Numbered from the stretch's first letter, positions 25,101 through 36,204 are shown. The stretch: DNA of 64,000 nucleotides from Mactra quadrangularis (GCA_025267735.1 CM046298.1:26543866-26607865); one strand, 5' to 3'. Notes: generated by a model not told the origin, from the sequence alone. A program made the numbers and translations.

Positions 25101-26242
25101 CCTTCTCTATTTTTAATATTTAGTCAGCAACAAATTGTTTAACACTAAAGTTCTATATTTAGGCATATTTTTACTTTATTGAAATACTATAGTTTTTTAT
25201 ATTCTTAATGCAATACGATGTTTTATTTCACAATAAAGCATCCTGTAGTCATCTTTTAAAAACATACAAGTATTGTGGAATCATTTCTTAATTTTTCGCT
25301 GTATGACATGTACCCTAAAAATGAAGCAATCAATAATCATGCTTTGAGCACTATGCTAGTTTTGTTGGTATTATTTCTTTCTTTGTCGCTGTATGACATC
25401 TACTCTACTCCACACTATAAAGCATCCAATAGTCATGCTTTAAACAACAAACCTGTATTTATTTGTATTGCTTCTTTCTTTGTCGCTGAATGACATCCAC
25501 TCCACACTATAAAGCATCCAATTGCCGTGCTGTTAACAGCAAACATGTATTTGTCTGTACAGTTTCTTTCTTTGTCGCTGTATGACATATACGCCACACA
25601 ATGAAACATTCAATAGTCATGCTTTAAACAGTAAACAAGTATTTGTTTCTATCATTCCTTTCTTCGTCGCTGTTTAACATCTATCCCTTGCCATAAAATA
25701 CATAATTCATCAATTAAACAACATGCAAGTTATGTATTGAGGTATTATATTTAAAATTTTACCAAGTTCTTTACTGAAGCACGCATTAATTTCTACTTTT
25801 TTCTCGCTGTCTGACAGGACTTGATAGTGGCTAGTAAGAAAACATTTTAACTCAAATAATTAAATGTTAGATACTGTTAAGCTAATTTGTTCATGTAGAC
25901 ATTGAAATTTATTGCATGTAATATATCAGTAGGCATTTTTTCTGTTATTAATGTTGAGATTTCGTGATTGACATTGCATGGACTTCCTTACACATTGAGC
26001 CAGGAAAGCACCTGTCATTGTTCTGAACACTCATTCTTTTCGAGTGGTCAGTAGGTCTTATGCCTCCTTATTGCTCATTGTGGGATGATCGGGAGGTATA
26101 TTTTTCGCCGGTCAGCAATGGCTAAGACATTACTGGTACTGTACAGTGCTTTGAAAAAACTGTACGGTAGGTTGACCTGTCTTGTCAATCACTTATGAAA
26201 TTTTATCTTTTTGTCATTAACATTTTAATAAGTTTTAAATCA
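13152..26242 (+). repeat. 1258 bp higher-order tandem repeat, ~10.4 copies
   Basis: The same block repeats head to tail. One landmark open stretch starts at 13952, 15209, 16467, 17726, 18985, 20242, 21501, 22760, 24018 and 25275, so the period is 1257-1259 bp. Interior copies differ by only a few substitutions and small indels. The first and last copies are visibly more diverged. Each unit has a satellite half (about six ~90-97 bp monomers of the 10.4-12.8 kb family) and a ~680 bp spacer. Open frames in the unit (72 and 51-96 codons) match no known protein and look incidental. Confidence 0.95.
14461..15717 (+). repeat. Reference unit of the 1258 bp repeat
   Basis: In this copy 14461-15165 is the spacer. 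It holds two hairpins: TGATCACTC / GAGTGGTCA with an A/T-rich loop (near 14700-14726), and GTACAGT / ACTGTAC around TTTTAAAAAA (near 14816-14841). From about 15166 to 15717 are the monomers, recognised by AATTTTTCGCTGTATGAC, TTTCTTTGTCGCTGTATGAC, TTTCTTTGTCGCTGAATGAC and TTTCTTCGTCGCTGTTTAAC. The boundary is arbitrary because the array is circularly permutable. Confidence 0.85.
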
Positions 26243-27399
26243 GTGTTGTCTTCTCAATCATTTTCTTCATTTCTGGTTTCGTTTTAAGCAATTTAAAGAT
26301 CATAGACTAATTATTGTGTCATCAATATTAAATTTTGTAAAAAGGTTCAAATAAATGTGCGTTTTCTTTTTGTAGTTATTGTGTCACAGAATAGTTAGAT
26401 AGATCATCCATTACTTATTACTTGTATTTTTTAAAGTTGACTGTATTTACAGTAACGGTTTTTTTAATTACGCTTGCATTCTGTATATTTATTTAGTAAG
26501 AAGCACATTTGATACTATTAGATTTTCAATTTTAGTCTAATCTTAAGTAAATTGTTTTCGAGTATCATTCCTACTATATTCTCTCAGTGAAGTTTAGTTA
26601 TTTTTCCTATATGATAAAAGTTTTTTATTATAACTCAGTAAAATTGTTTTTAGTTTATTTTTCTAATTTGTCAATCATTCATTCATTACTTTTATTTCAT
26701 TAAGACGCTCCAAAATTCATAGTTTAACCATTAAGTCATGATCATGATAGTCAAGTCAATTTCGTCTCGTTGCATTTATGTATATTTACCAACAACGGCA
26801 TGCAATACAGATAACAAAAAATCAGAAAACTGATCTCTAAAACGATATTTTATTTCTTTTAGGCTTCCTTTATTGATGTCCAGAATACTGTTTATACAAT
26901 TGTATGAATCTCCAATCATTGCTTTGTAACATTGTAACTTCTTGTTAATTTAATCATTGGATATCTAAACATACCCATCTATGTCAGTATCTCAAAGAGA
27001 TTATATATGCCAGGGATTCAGAATATGTCATTATTAATTCATACCTCTCTTTTCTTTAATAGCAAGAAATTGGACTATCTGTATCTTTTACAACCAAAAT
27101 TCTATTCTATTCTATACATTTCCAAACACTACATCATTCTTTACTTATCACAATTACGTAAGTTTTTCGTACTTGTCTTCACTTGTACTCTCAATTTGAA
27201 TTATGTAAATTTTCTATTCTGGAAATGAAGATTCTCTCGTTAATAAATCAACATCAACTCTTTGTATTTATTACGTTTTTATGTACCTTATACTTTGTTC
27301 ACAAACATATGTTTAATGGAGCACTTTCGGGGCTCTCACTGATAAATATTCTCTTTGCCAAGTTCGTACTTCTTCCTACAAATATTCTCTTTCAAACTA
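26243..27399. other. AT-rich spacer between two tandem arrays
   Basis: No recognisable gene, repeat partner or RNA was seen. Short open frames at 27007-27422 have low-complexity, AT-driven composition. Confidence 0.5.
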
Positions 27400-29765
27400 C
27401 TAACTTTCAAACTTCCAAATAAGTTTTCTCTTTCAAACATATATACTCTTGAAAAAGTATACTCTTTCAAACTAATGTACTTTTTCAAACAAATATACTC
27501 TTTAAGGTAAGTATACTCTTTCAAAAAATACACTCTTCATAAAAGAATACTCTTTCAAACAAACATATTCTTTCAAACAATGATAATCTTTTAGGTAGTT
27601 ACGCTCTTTTAAACATATACTATCTTCCAAAAGAGAATACTATTTCAAACAAATACACTCTTTCAGCAAATATACTTTTTTAAACAAAAATACTCTTTGA
27701 TGTTAGTATACTCTTTCAAACAAATACACTCTTCCAAAAAAGTATAATCTAACAAACAAATATACTCTTTCAAACAAATATACTCTACCAAAAGAGTTTG
27801 CTATTTCAAACAAATGTACTCTTTCAAACAAATATGCCCTTTAAGGTAAGTATAGTCTTTCAAACAAATACGATCTTTCAAAAAAATATACTCTGACAAA
27901 CAAATACACTTTTTCAAACAAAATATACTCTTTCAAACAAATGTACTCTTCCAAAAGAGTTTGCTCTTTCAAGCAAATATACTCTTTCAAACAAATATAC
28001 TCTTTTAGGTAGGTATACTCTTTTAGCAAAATAAACTCTTCCAAAAGAGTTTGCTCTTTCAAACAAATGCACTCTTTCATACAAATATACTCTTTTAGGC
28101 AGGTGTATTCATACTAACAAGTATACTCTTTCAAACAGAATACACTCGTCGAAATGAGAATACTCTTTCTAACAAATACACTCTTTCATGCACATATTCT
28201 CTTTGCAACAAATATACTCTTATAGGTAAGTATACTCTATAAACGAATATACTCTTTCAACCAAATTCACTCTTTTAGGTAACTATGCTCTTTCAAACAG
28301 AAACACTCTTTAAACAAATAAAATCTTTCAAATAAATACACTTTTTTAAAAAGTATACCCTTTCAAAAAATACTCTCTTCCAAAACTATTTCAAGCAAAT
28401 ATACTCTTTGAAACAAATATACTCTTTTAGGTAAGTATATACTTTCTTCCAAAACAGTATATTCTTTCAAACAATTATACTCGTTCAATCAAATACTCTC
28501 TTTCAAGCAAATAAACTCTTTGGAACAAATATTCTCTTTTAGGTAAGTATACTCTTTCAATCAAATGCACTCTTCTAAAAGAGTATACATTTAAAAACAA
28601 ACATACACATACTTAAACAAATACTCTATTTCAAACGAGTATACTCCTTCAAACAAGTATACTCTTTTAAGTTTATATACTCTTTCAAACAAATACACAT
28701 TTTCAAACAAATATATTCTTCTAGGCAGGTATATTCTTTCTAACAAGTATACTCTGTCAAACAAATACACTTCCATAGAGTATACTCTTTCTAACTAACA
28801 CTCTTTCATGCGAATATACTCTTTGAAAATAATACAATGTTTTCAGTAAGTATACTCTTTCAAACAAATACACTCTTCCAAAATAGTATATTCGCTGAAA
28901 CTTATACACTCTTTTAATCAAATATTCTCTATTAAAATTAGGTTTACTCTTTTAGGTAAGTATACTCTTTCAAATAAATACTCTCTACCAAAGCAGTATA
29001 CTCTTTCAAACACAAATATCTTTTCAAACAAATACACTATTTATAACAAATACGCTTTATCAAACAAATATACTCGTTTAAGTTAGTACATGTATACTCT
29101 TTTAACCAAATATACTTTTTCAAACATTTATACTCTGTCAAATAAAGACCCTCTTCCAAAAACATATACTCTTTAAGGTAAGTATACTCTTTCAAACAAA
29201 TACATGTACAATCATTTAAAAATTACTCTCTCAAACAAACAAATGCTTAAAACAAATACACTCTTCCATAAAGAGTATTCAATCAAACAAATATTCTCTT
29301 TTAAACAAATACACTCTTCCAAAAGAGAATACGCTTTTAAACAAGTCTACTATTTAAGGTAAGTATACACTTTAAGGTAAGTATACACTTTAATCAAATA
29401 TACTCCTCCAAACAAATATACTCTTTCAAACTAGTTTACTCTACTAAACAAGGACAATCTTTCGACAAATATTCTCTTTTAAACACATACACTCACTTAA
29501 GAACGAAAATACACTATCAAACAAATATTCCCAGTCAAACAAATATACCCTGTCAAACAAATATACTATTTCAAACAAATATACTCTTTCGAACAATTAC
29601 ACTCTTACAAACAAGCATTCTCGTTTAAACGAATATATTTTTTATAAATATTTACAATTTTCTGTCAAACAATTAAACTCTTTAAAAAATCCTACTTGTT
29701 CAAAAGAGTATACAATGTACAAGTATACTCTTTCAAACAATTCAATCTTTCAACTTGAAAACTCT
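27400..29765. repeat. 18 bp minisatellite array
   Basis: The basic unit is TATACTCTTTCAAACAAA with many one- to three-base variants, more than 100 copies. Recurrent variant units include TTTTAGGTAAGTATACTC and the foldback ACTCTTCCAAAAGAGT, giving an irregular higher-order pattern. Because the unit is a multiple of three, open frames on the minus strand read as repeats of the kind LFERVY or LKEYIC. They are products of the repeat, not genes. Confidence 0.92.
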
Positions 29766-30764
29766 TTTAAACTAGAACTGCCACCAGTGGCGAAAATACC
29801 CCCGCAACAGCAACATTTCAAGATAAAAGCAGTCAACATTGTGGAAGTCCAAAAGGGTAAATGTTGTAAGAAGCATAAAAACCATAGAAAGAATAGGATG
29901 CAAATATCAAATTGGAAATAAACAGCAAATTACAGTGTAATTCACTATAGATTTATGAAAAAGCAAAATGAACAGAGTTGTCATATGTCAAATGATTTTT
30001 TACATGAAAATGAACACCATTTGGTCATTATGAATGTAAAGTGGAACAACAGACAAAGAGTGATCACATTTAAACTCATCATGAGTATGTTGTAACCAGA
30101 AGAGCAAAATGTAGAATGTGTTTGTAATTTTTTTATAAATAAGTAAAAAATAAGGCAATTGTAAAAATAGTAGTCAGCAATGTACACAATATAAATCAAA
30201 CAATTAGTATTAACAATATCTTGTATCAAGAATTTCACAAATACCCCATAAGAAAGCTTAAATTACTGATCATTATTTTCACAGTAGTAAAGTTAAAATA
30301 ATATCTAAAATCTCATGTCGCTATAACGAAATAAGATGTTTCCTTCACAACATTACAGAAAAGTTCAAGGTGGCTATTAGTTGGTCCATTGAAATACATA
30401 AAAAATAAATACATATAAAAATTTCATCAACAAGAATTTGTCAGCACAATTTTATCAAAATGAGGTGAGAAAAAAGATGTTTGCTGTACAAGATATTAGA
30501 AAATTCAACATGGCTGCCAGTCAGCCATTTTGAATTCCACTTAAGAAAATGCCAAGCACATTAACTTAAACAATTGCTAACTTTCTCAAAGTCTGTACAA
30601 AAATTATCAAATCATTTGCTTTTTGAAAAGAAAAACTCAGAATGGCTGCCAATCAGCCATTATGAATTTGATAAAATATCAATACATCAAAAAAAAGTTC
30701 AACAATAAGAATTTGATAAATATAGCAGTACATAATAGACTTCAGCAAGTCAAAATGGCAAACA

Positions 30765-30992
30765 ATGTGGAATAATGCTATATCTAATAAGTTACATGAC
30801 ATAAAGCCATAAACCCTTGATTCGTCTTCGTCAATAATTTTTGCTAATCAATGAGATAAATAGTTACTACGAGATGTAGAATTGGTCATACTATATTAAC
30901 ACATTCATACCTCCTCAAAAGAAAGAAAGAACATTTTAAAGTTAACTCACAGAACTTTTTGAGTCAGTACCATCATATTTTCTAATCGCCGA
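30765..30992 (+). pseudogene. LINE 3' fragment a, internally deleted
   Basis: AGATGTAGAATTGGTCATAC and ACACATTCATACCT match fragment b at 31014-31050. AACATTTTAAAGTTAACTCA then GAACTTTTTGAGTC match 31155-31190, so a ~100 bp piece between them is missing. Upstream ATAAGTTACATGACATAAAGCC reads NKLHDIKP, typical of the end of the RNase H/C-terminal part of such LINEs. Frames are broken. Confidence 0.6.
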
Positions 30993-31001
30993 GATCAAAT
31001 A

Positions 31002-31355
31002 GTGATTTCTCGATGTAGAATTGGTCATACCAGTTTAACACATTCATACCTTCTCAAAAGAGAGGAAGCACCTAAATATATACCCTGTGATGAGCATTTC
31101 TATGTCAAACACGTTCTCCTTGACTGTCAGGATCTTAAAGACATCCGTGACAAACATTTTAAAGTTAACTCACTTAAAGAACTTTTTGAGTCTGTACCAT
31201 CATATGCGATACTTAACTTTTTGAAGGAAATAAATGTATATAATAAGATATAGAGCTTTACATCATTAATATCGTTTTAATAAATAGTATCATTGAATGC
31301 TTTCGAAGCGATATGACCTTTTTGTGTTGGTGCGCCGTAAAACCAAAACAAAACC
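31002..31355 (+). pseudogene. Non-LTR retrotransposon ORF2 C-terminus and 3' tail (fragment b)
   Basis: The open frame 31002-31253 reads SRCRIGHTSLTHSYLLKREE, then IPCDEHFYVKHVLLDCQDL and FLKEINVYNKI, then stop. This is the conserved C-terminal tail of I-/Nimb-like non-LTR retrotransposon ORF2 proteins: an RIGHTxLTHxYLL motif, a Cys/His knuckle (C..H...C) and a final FLKEI.LY box. Reverse transcriptase and endonuclease are absent, so only the last ~80 residues survive, as usual for 5'-truncated LINE copies. After the stop comes a short UTR and TGACCTTTTTGTGTTGG, GCGCCGTAAAACC and an (AAAAC)-rich tail. The clade assignment comes from memory of the motif. Confidence 0.8.
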
Positions 31356-31500
31356 AAACAATACTTGAAGGAAATAAATGTTTATCATAAAATATAGGAC
31401 GTTAAATCTTCATTATTTATTGCAGTAATAGTATCATCAATTGTTTTGGCGTAATATGACCTTTTTGCATTAAAAAGCCGAAAAATCCAATTAATCAAAC
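31356..31500 (+). repeat. Second LINE 3' tail (fragment c)
   Basis: GAAGGAAATAAATGTTTAT and TAATATGACCTTTTTGCATT repeat the last codons and the UTR of fragment b. It ends in GCCGAAAAATCCAATTAATC. It lies directly behind fragment b, suggesting tandem insertion or duplication of LINE ends. Confidence 0.6.
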
Positions 31501-32501
31501 TATAAATCAATCAGACTTCAGCAAGAAGAAATTGGTAATGAAATAAGCTTACTATACAGTTATTTAAACAAAGTCAAAATGGCTGCCAGTCTGCCATAAT
31601 GAATTTGTATCCAGAGTAAATCCATGTACAAGTCAACTACATCAATAAAGACTTTGAAGCGAAATTTGGCTAAAATTGAGTAAAAAAAACACATACATGT
31701 ACTATACAGTAATTTAAATAAAAATTCAAGATGGTTGCCAGTCAGCCATATTGAATATAAATTGATGAAGAATAGTCATCCTGATCAACTGTATTAGTGA
31801 GACCTTGTATGCAATTTCTTTTCAAAATATGTATGGTAATAAGTCAATATAAGACTGTATTAAATTTGAAAAAAGGATGACAGCCAGTTCGCCATTTTGA
31901 ATTGGAATTGAGTTAAAGTGTATGTACACATCAACTGTGAACCCCTGTGCAAAATTCTATCTAAATTAGTGAAGAAAAAAATCTGTTGAGAAATAAGCAT
32001 ACAGTAATTAAACTTAATCAAAAAGAATTCAAGATGGCCGCAAATCGGCCATTTTGAATTTGGAATTGATATAAAGTGTATATACACATCAACTGTAAAC
32101 GCCTGTGCAAAATTCTATAAAATAAAAAAATAAAAAATCTGTTGAGAAATAAGCATGCAGTTATTAAATTAAATTTAAAAAAATCAAGATGGCCGCAAGT
32201 CGGCCATTTTGAATTGGAATTGATATAACATGCATATAAACATCAACTGTAAACGCCTGTGCAAATTCTATAAAATAAGATAAGAAAAAAAATTTTTTGA
32301 GAAAAAAGCATACTATACAGTTATCAAATTAGATTTAAAATATATAACGCAATTAAATATTTTAAACAAGTGAGATATGTTTCCATAGTTACATGAGTTT
32401 TGTATACACCATTAAATCATGGTATATAACAGCATCTATTCAAATACATTAAGAAATAAACATACTACAGTTGTATTAGTTTTTTGGGACAGACCACATA
32501 T

Positions 32502-32553
32502 CCAACCAACCAACCAACCAACCAACAAACCAACCAACCAACCAACCAACCAC
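32502..32553 (+). repeat. (CCAA)n microsatellite
   Basis: About a dozen CCAA units with one CAAA interruption, directly before the terminal hairpin. Open frames on both strands through it are low-complexity artefacts. Confidence 0.9.
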
Positions 32554-32567
32554 CAGGGTGATTCCAG

Positions 32568-32600
32568 TATACCCCCGAAAACTTCGTTTGCGGGGGTATA
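32568..32600. repeat. Terminal hairpin of the 2.8 kb element
   Basis: TATACCCCCG pairs with CGGGGGTATA around an A/T-rich loop containing AAAACTTCGTTTG. It marks the right boundary of the insertion in the minisatellite. Confidence 0.75.
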
Positions 32601-32665
32601 AAAATATACTTTTTAAGCAAATACACTCTTTTTGGTTAGACAAACAAATTATACTCTGTATAGTA
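32601..32665. repeat. Resumed 18 bp minisatellite
   Basis: TATACTTTTTAAGCAAATAC, ACTCTTTTTGG and AAACAAATTATACTCTG are units of the 27.4-29.8 kb array, showing that the array continued before the insertion. Confidence 0.7.
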
Positions 32666-33239
32666 CAGCATGAATATCTTCGAACATATATTAAAACAAT
32701 TTTAAAGCATGTGCCATGAACAAAACAATGCACTCATAGTGTGTTCTATGGTATATTGTTATTGGCTGTGGTTTGCAAATTGTTGTTTGCATATTTTGTT
32801 ATTATGTAGAATGGACTATACTGAACAACAAAAATCAGAAATTGTTAACAATTCAATAGACACAACCCATTTGATTTTATTTGTTGTATTTGCTTCTGAA
32901 TTTGAGGACATTTTTATATCGTTAAGTTAGTTGTTTCGTAAAAATGCAAGCGTCTGCGCAAAGGAGGTCACTCAAATCGAATGGCTAAAAGCTGGGGTCC
33001 GGGTATTAGCAAACTCCATCGCAGTAGTCTCCCATCGCTTTAAGCGGGTCGATAGGTGATGTCAAGCGGGCCGGTAGGTAATGTCTAGAGGGTGACATTA
33101 AGGATTGTCACCCGGTGATGTCATATTAGGCTATATAGTACATAAATCACGTGAAATATAATAATAAAAGTTAATAGCTATTTCTACATCGATTATGTAA
33201 AAAGTATATGTTGCAAATCTGTATATTTTAGTCTACTAC
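32666..33239. other. Spacer with a small GC-rich repeat
   Basis: No gene. At about 33041-33090 GCGGGTCGATAGGTGATGTC is followed by the related GCGGGCCGGTAGGTAATGTC, a two-copy short tandem repeat. Confidence 0.45.
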
Positions 33240-33353
33240 ATTGTTTTTCACAAGTATAACACTACGGCATAATCAGAATAGCTTGTATGAAGTTTTTAGG
33301 TGTCTATATATTAATTAATGACTTTTAATCGTTTTGTTTTGTTTTTATCTCAG

Positions 33354-33416
33354 GACAGTTTTGGATCTTTGTGTCTGGTGTACTGATATGATAAGGAAAT
33401 CTACAGACATTTTAAG
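33354..33416 (+). pseudogene. Exon-like block, copy 1
   Basis: Bounded by TTTTTATCTCAG before and GGTACAT after. In one frame it reads VLDLCVWCTDMIRKS, similar to VSCTDKIGNL in copies 2 and 3. It is 63 nt, while the others are 61 and 64, so phases are not conserved and the coding status is doubtful. Confidence 0.35.
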
Positions 33417-33864
33417 GTACATTTTTGTAATTTTATTTGTTTTAATAAGTAGCTCGGTAAAACATTTCGAAGGATCAGGGCAAAAGTACATGTACATCTA
33501 TTTCTTTATGTTAGAAATTTCCGTCATAATGTTTTGAGTTGTAGCATGGCAATATGTATATGTAATTGTAGTGGTAGAGATAAAGAAAAAAGATAGGCGA
33601 GTTAGATCAAAGCAAGGTAATAAAAGTTTTCAGACTGCTGCGGGAGCTAAAGATTGGGTCAATCCAGTTACTAGTAGCGCAAGGCTTATAACAATTCAAC
33701 TAATCGGCATAGCTCAAACCTTTATTGTCCCATATAAAAGGGAGACAAATGGGTGAAGTAATATCTTTTTACTTCCTTGAAGTTGTATTCTATTTAACCT
33801 TTTTTAACGTCGTATTCAGCACATATTTAGGTCATATATGTATGACGGCCAGCTCTTCCTACTA

Positions 33865-34020
33865 TAGGTTTCCTGGACACTTTTCTATCACCAGTACTAA
33901 CTTACCCTACCACGAGGCCGACAACTCATGTATAGGGTATGACCTACCGCGACCGGGCTCGAACCCGCGATCTCCGGATTCGAAGTCAGGCATGCTAACC
34001 ACTACGACACGGCTGCGGCT
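33865..34020 (-). repeat. tRNA-derived SINE (family 3), tRNA-Arg-like head
   Basis: On the minus strand the head is CGTAGTGGTTAGCATGCCTG (A box), a CTTCGAA anticodon-like loop, then GCGGGTTCGAGCCCGG (B box). The following body GTTGTCGGCCTCGTGGTAGG, TTAGTACTGGTGATAG and GTGTCCAGGAAACCTA resembles the body of family 1, although the head differs. The cloverleaf is imperfect and no functional tRNA is proposed. Confidence 0.7.
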
Positions 34021-34825
34021 TTTCTGTTTAACTAGTATGCATTTAGATTTTTTTATATTGATCAACATTTACATGTACTTTAATTTTTGTAGTGAGAACA
34101 AAACTCAATTTCACTTTTGTTTAAAATTTAAATACTTGTAATCTGATTTAATTTACGTAACTGTTAATGTATGAGTTAAGAGCCCGTGGGTTGAGTTGTC
34201 AATATGTGCAGGTTTGGTCAATCTGATTAAAACCCGATCTAAAATTTTACCGCTCGCATACTCGCTAATTTAGATCTGGCCTTTTCCAAACGAAGGTCAC
34301 GTTCAGGTGACCTTTTCTCATCATAATATTCATGACGAAATTGTTATGATACGTAACTTGTTTACATCGTCTACGTCACACAATTTGAAATGAGCCACCC
34401 AATCGCAGACTGTGAATGATACCGCTGTTAAATTTGCGTGCAAACCTTGGTCTAAAAATAGAAATTACGAAATCAAAATGTGATTAATAGTGTTTTTGTC
34501 TAGATGAAAGCTACGCATTGATTGGTCGACACAGAGTTCATCTCGACGTGACCTTGCATTGACTAAGTAGAGATCCAGTACGACAACGCGAGTAGAACAA
34601 GATCTCTGTTTACGGAGATTGAGGTTTGGTTATCTTCATGTAAAATGATCCTGCCCCCTGAATGGATTACAGCTCATACGTGTAATTGTAATTCAGGGAG
34701 CCCCTGCTTAAAATGTATCTAGTTAGGTGTCTCTGCTGGTATCAGCTGGTAGTAGGTTCCAAGTTCTGATATTAGATAGAAAGAAGTTCTGTTGGAAGGT
34801 TGACTCAATTTGTAATAAAAGACAA

Positions 34826-35117
34826 CCCGGGTCGATAGCGCAGTTTACAGCGCGCCGGGATTTGCAATATTGTGTTCCGAAGGGGGTACGGGTTCGAATC
34901 CCACCCGGGGGCGGGGAGGTTATACCCTTCCATCAAAATTTGAAATTATGTCATTATTCCTCCATTAATAAGGTATATGGATAAATTTCCGGCCTTGAGG
35001 AAGGGTAGGTGAGTTCTAATTATAGACAAGGATCCAGTGAAGCTAGGTTAGATGCGCTGGACGCCATAAAATGACCAAAAAGTGTTGACACGGCATTAAA
35101 CACAATATAAACAAACA
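34826..35117 (+). repeat. tRNA-derived SINE (family 1)
   Basis: Near full length: CGGGTCGATAGCGCAGTT (A box), GGGTTCGAATCCCACC (B box), CCGGCCTTGAGGAAGGGTAG body, GTGTTGACACGGCATTAAAC 3' end and an A-rich tail. Confidence 0.85.
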
Positions 35118-35267
35118 ATTGTATTAAAATATGGATTCAGTCTAGTTTTGTGCTTACACGTCAATTTTTATTGCAAGTTAAACATAGGATGCTCGCGATT
35201 ATGGAGATATATGTAAATAGTATGTTTCTCTAGAAAGTGTATGACATTATGTAGGCAAGAAATTAAC

Positions 35268-35462
35268 AAAATGTTTTCAACTGACAGTGATGCATATATT
35301 AACCCCACTGCATTTAATCTTACATATTTGTTCGATCATCCCGGTTCATAGATATGGGTACCCAATTTGTCTACTTTGAGAACAAAAATAAAAAAAATAA
35401 GTAATTAAATAAGTGGTGTTACAATGTAATGTATGCGTCATTGACAGTTGAATAAAATTTAC
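35268..35462. repeat. MITE with GTTGAATAAAATTT ends
   Basis: TTTTCAACTGACAGTGATGC with ATATTAACCCC at the left is inverted at the right as TGTATGCGTCATTGACAGTT and GAATAAAATTT. Related termini occur at 38965-39035, 39655-39712 and 40771-40932. Confidence 0.6.
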
Positions 35463-35850
35463 AAAAATACTATCTCCGTGTATTTGACAATGATAGATTG
35501 GAAATCTCTTACAAGTGTAGATATAAACATATTTACTGTGACTTTAATCCAGTGGTTCAGTGGTTCTAACTCTTGACCTCGAACCAAAATATCTGGTCAC
35601 AGCAGTTTATTCAAGCCTTTGCAAGTATGGCTAATTTAATTTCTAAATGAAAAACTAGTCAAGTGAACCGATGCACATTGCAAGTTATTTTACTGTAAAA
35701 ACAGTTAATTCTTGTTACAAAATTTGAATCATATTGTGGTACTTAAATGCTGATATAATTTTTTGAGATGACTATTTGTTTCTTGAGTAAAACATGTGAA
35801 TTGATCTTCTAGATTTGATCCTTAAACAGGATTTCGTTCGACCAATTATT

Positions 35851-36204
35851 CAGTGTGGGTAATCACGTGACCTATATGGTTCCTAACTCGGCAAAAATGA
35901 CGACTAGCTCAACAAATTTAGATGAAAAAGACATGGTAAATGACATGTATATGTCTAACGATTTTTATCAGACCTAGTGCAGTGTAAGCAACAAATGTTA
36001 TCTTTCTAGAGGTAGTTCTCCCAACCCCACAACGGGGCTAGTTTTCTAGATTACCTCGAGTAGAGGTTTTGAACGAGTTTAGAGATTTTTGTAAGATCTT
36101 CGATGTACTCTAGAATTTTAGAACCGTTGAAGGGTTGGCAGAATTACCTATAAAAAGATAAGATCCGTGTTAGGAACCATGTTGGTCACGTGATTTCCAC
36201 ACTG
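35851..36204. repeat. MITE with ~40 bp inverted ends carrying CACGTG
   Basis: Left CAGTGTGGGTAATCACGTGA is followed by a block containing TGGTTCCTAAC. The right end TCACGTGATTTCCACACTG, preceded by GTTAGGAACCAT, is the inverted copy. CACGTGA stands in both arms. The 354 bp element has no coding capacity; a hAT-like target duplication could not be confirmed. Confidence 0.75.

Larger units (their letters stand above)
29790..32600. repeat. 2.8 kb pearl/HINE-like element with ~150 bp tandem units
   Basis: The 18 bp minisatellite stops at about 29765 and resumes at 32601. The left end has ATACCCCCGC; the right end is a hairpin TATACCCCCG / GCGGGGGTATA preceded by (CCAA)n. Inside are about nine ~130-155 bp units, each marked by a small palindrome such as AAGATGGCCGC / GGCCATTTT (near 30509, 30637, 31575, 31727, 31880, 32030, 32187). 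LINE 3' fragments interrupt the units at 30765-31500. The layout resembles pearl-type Helentron derivatives; the assignment is inferred. Confidence 0.6.

Noticed and set aside
13952..25493. Ten nearly identical 72-codon open frames spaced 1258 bp apart
   Set aside because: They are the satellite monomers read in one frame of the higher-order repeat; identity reflects recent amplification and no domain, start context or splice structure supports a gene family.
27841..28776. Minus-strand frames with repeated LKEYIC / LFERVY residues
   Set aside because: An 18 bp repeat stays open in some frames by arithmetic. Composition simply mirrors the minisatellite.
31860..32087. Minus-strand frame of 75 codons
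   Set aside because: It spans two tandem units of the pearl-like element and repeats itself with the unit period.
33725..34141. 138-codon plus-strand open frame
   Set aside because: It runs through the inverted tRNA-derived SINE (the GYDLPRPGSNPRSP part is the reversed B box), so it is a shadow of the repeat.
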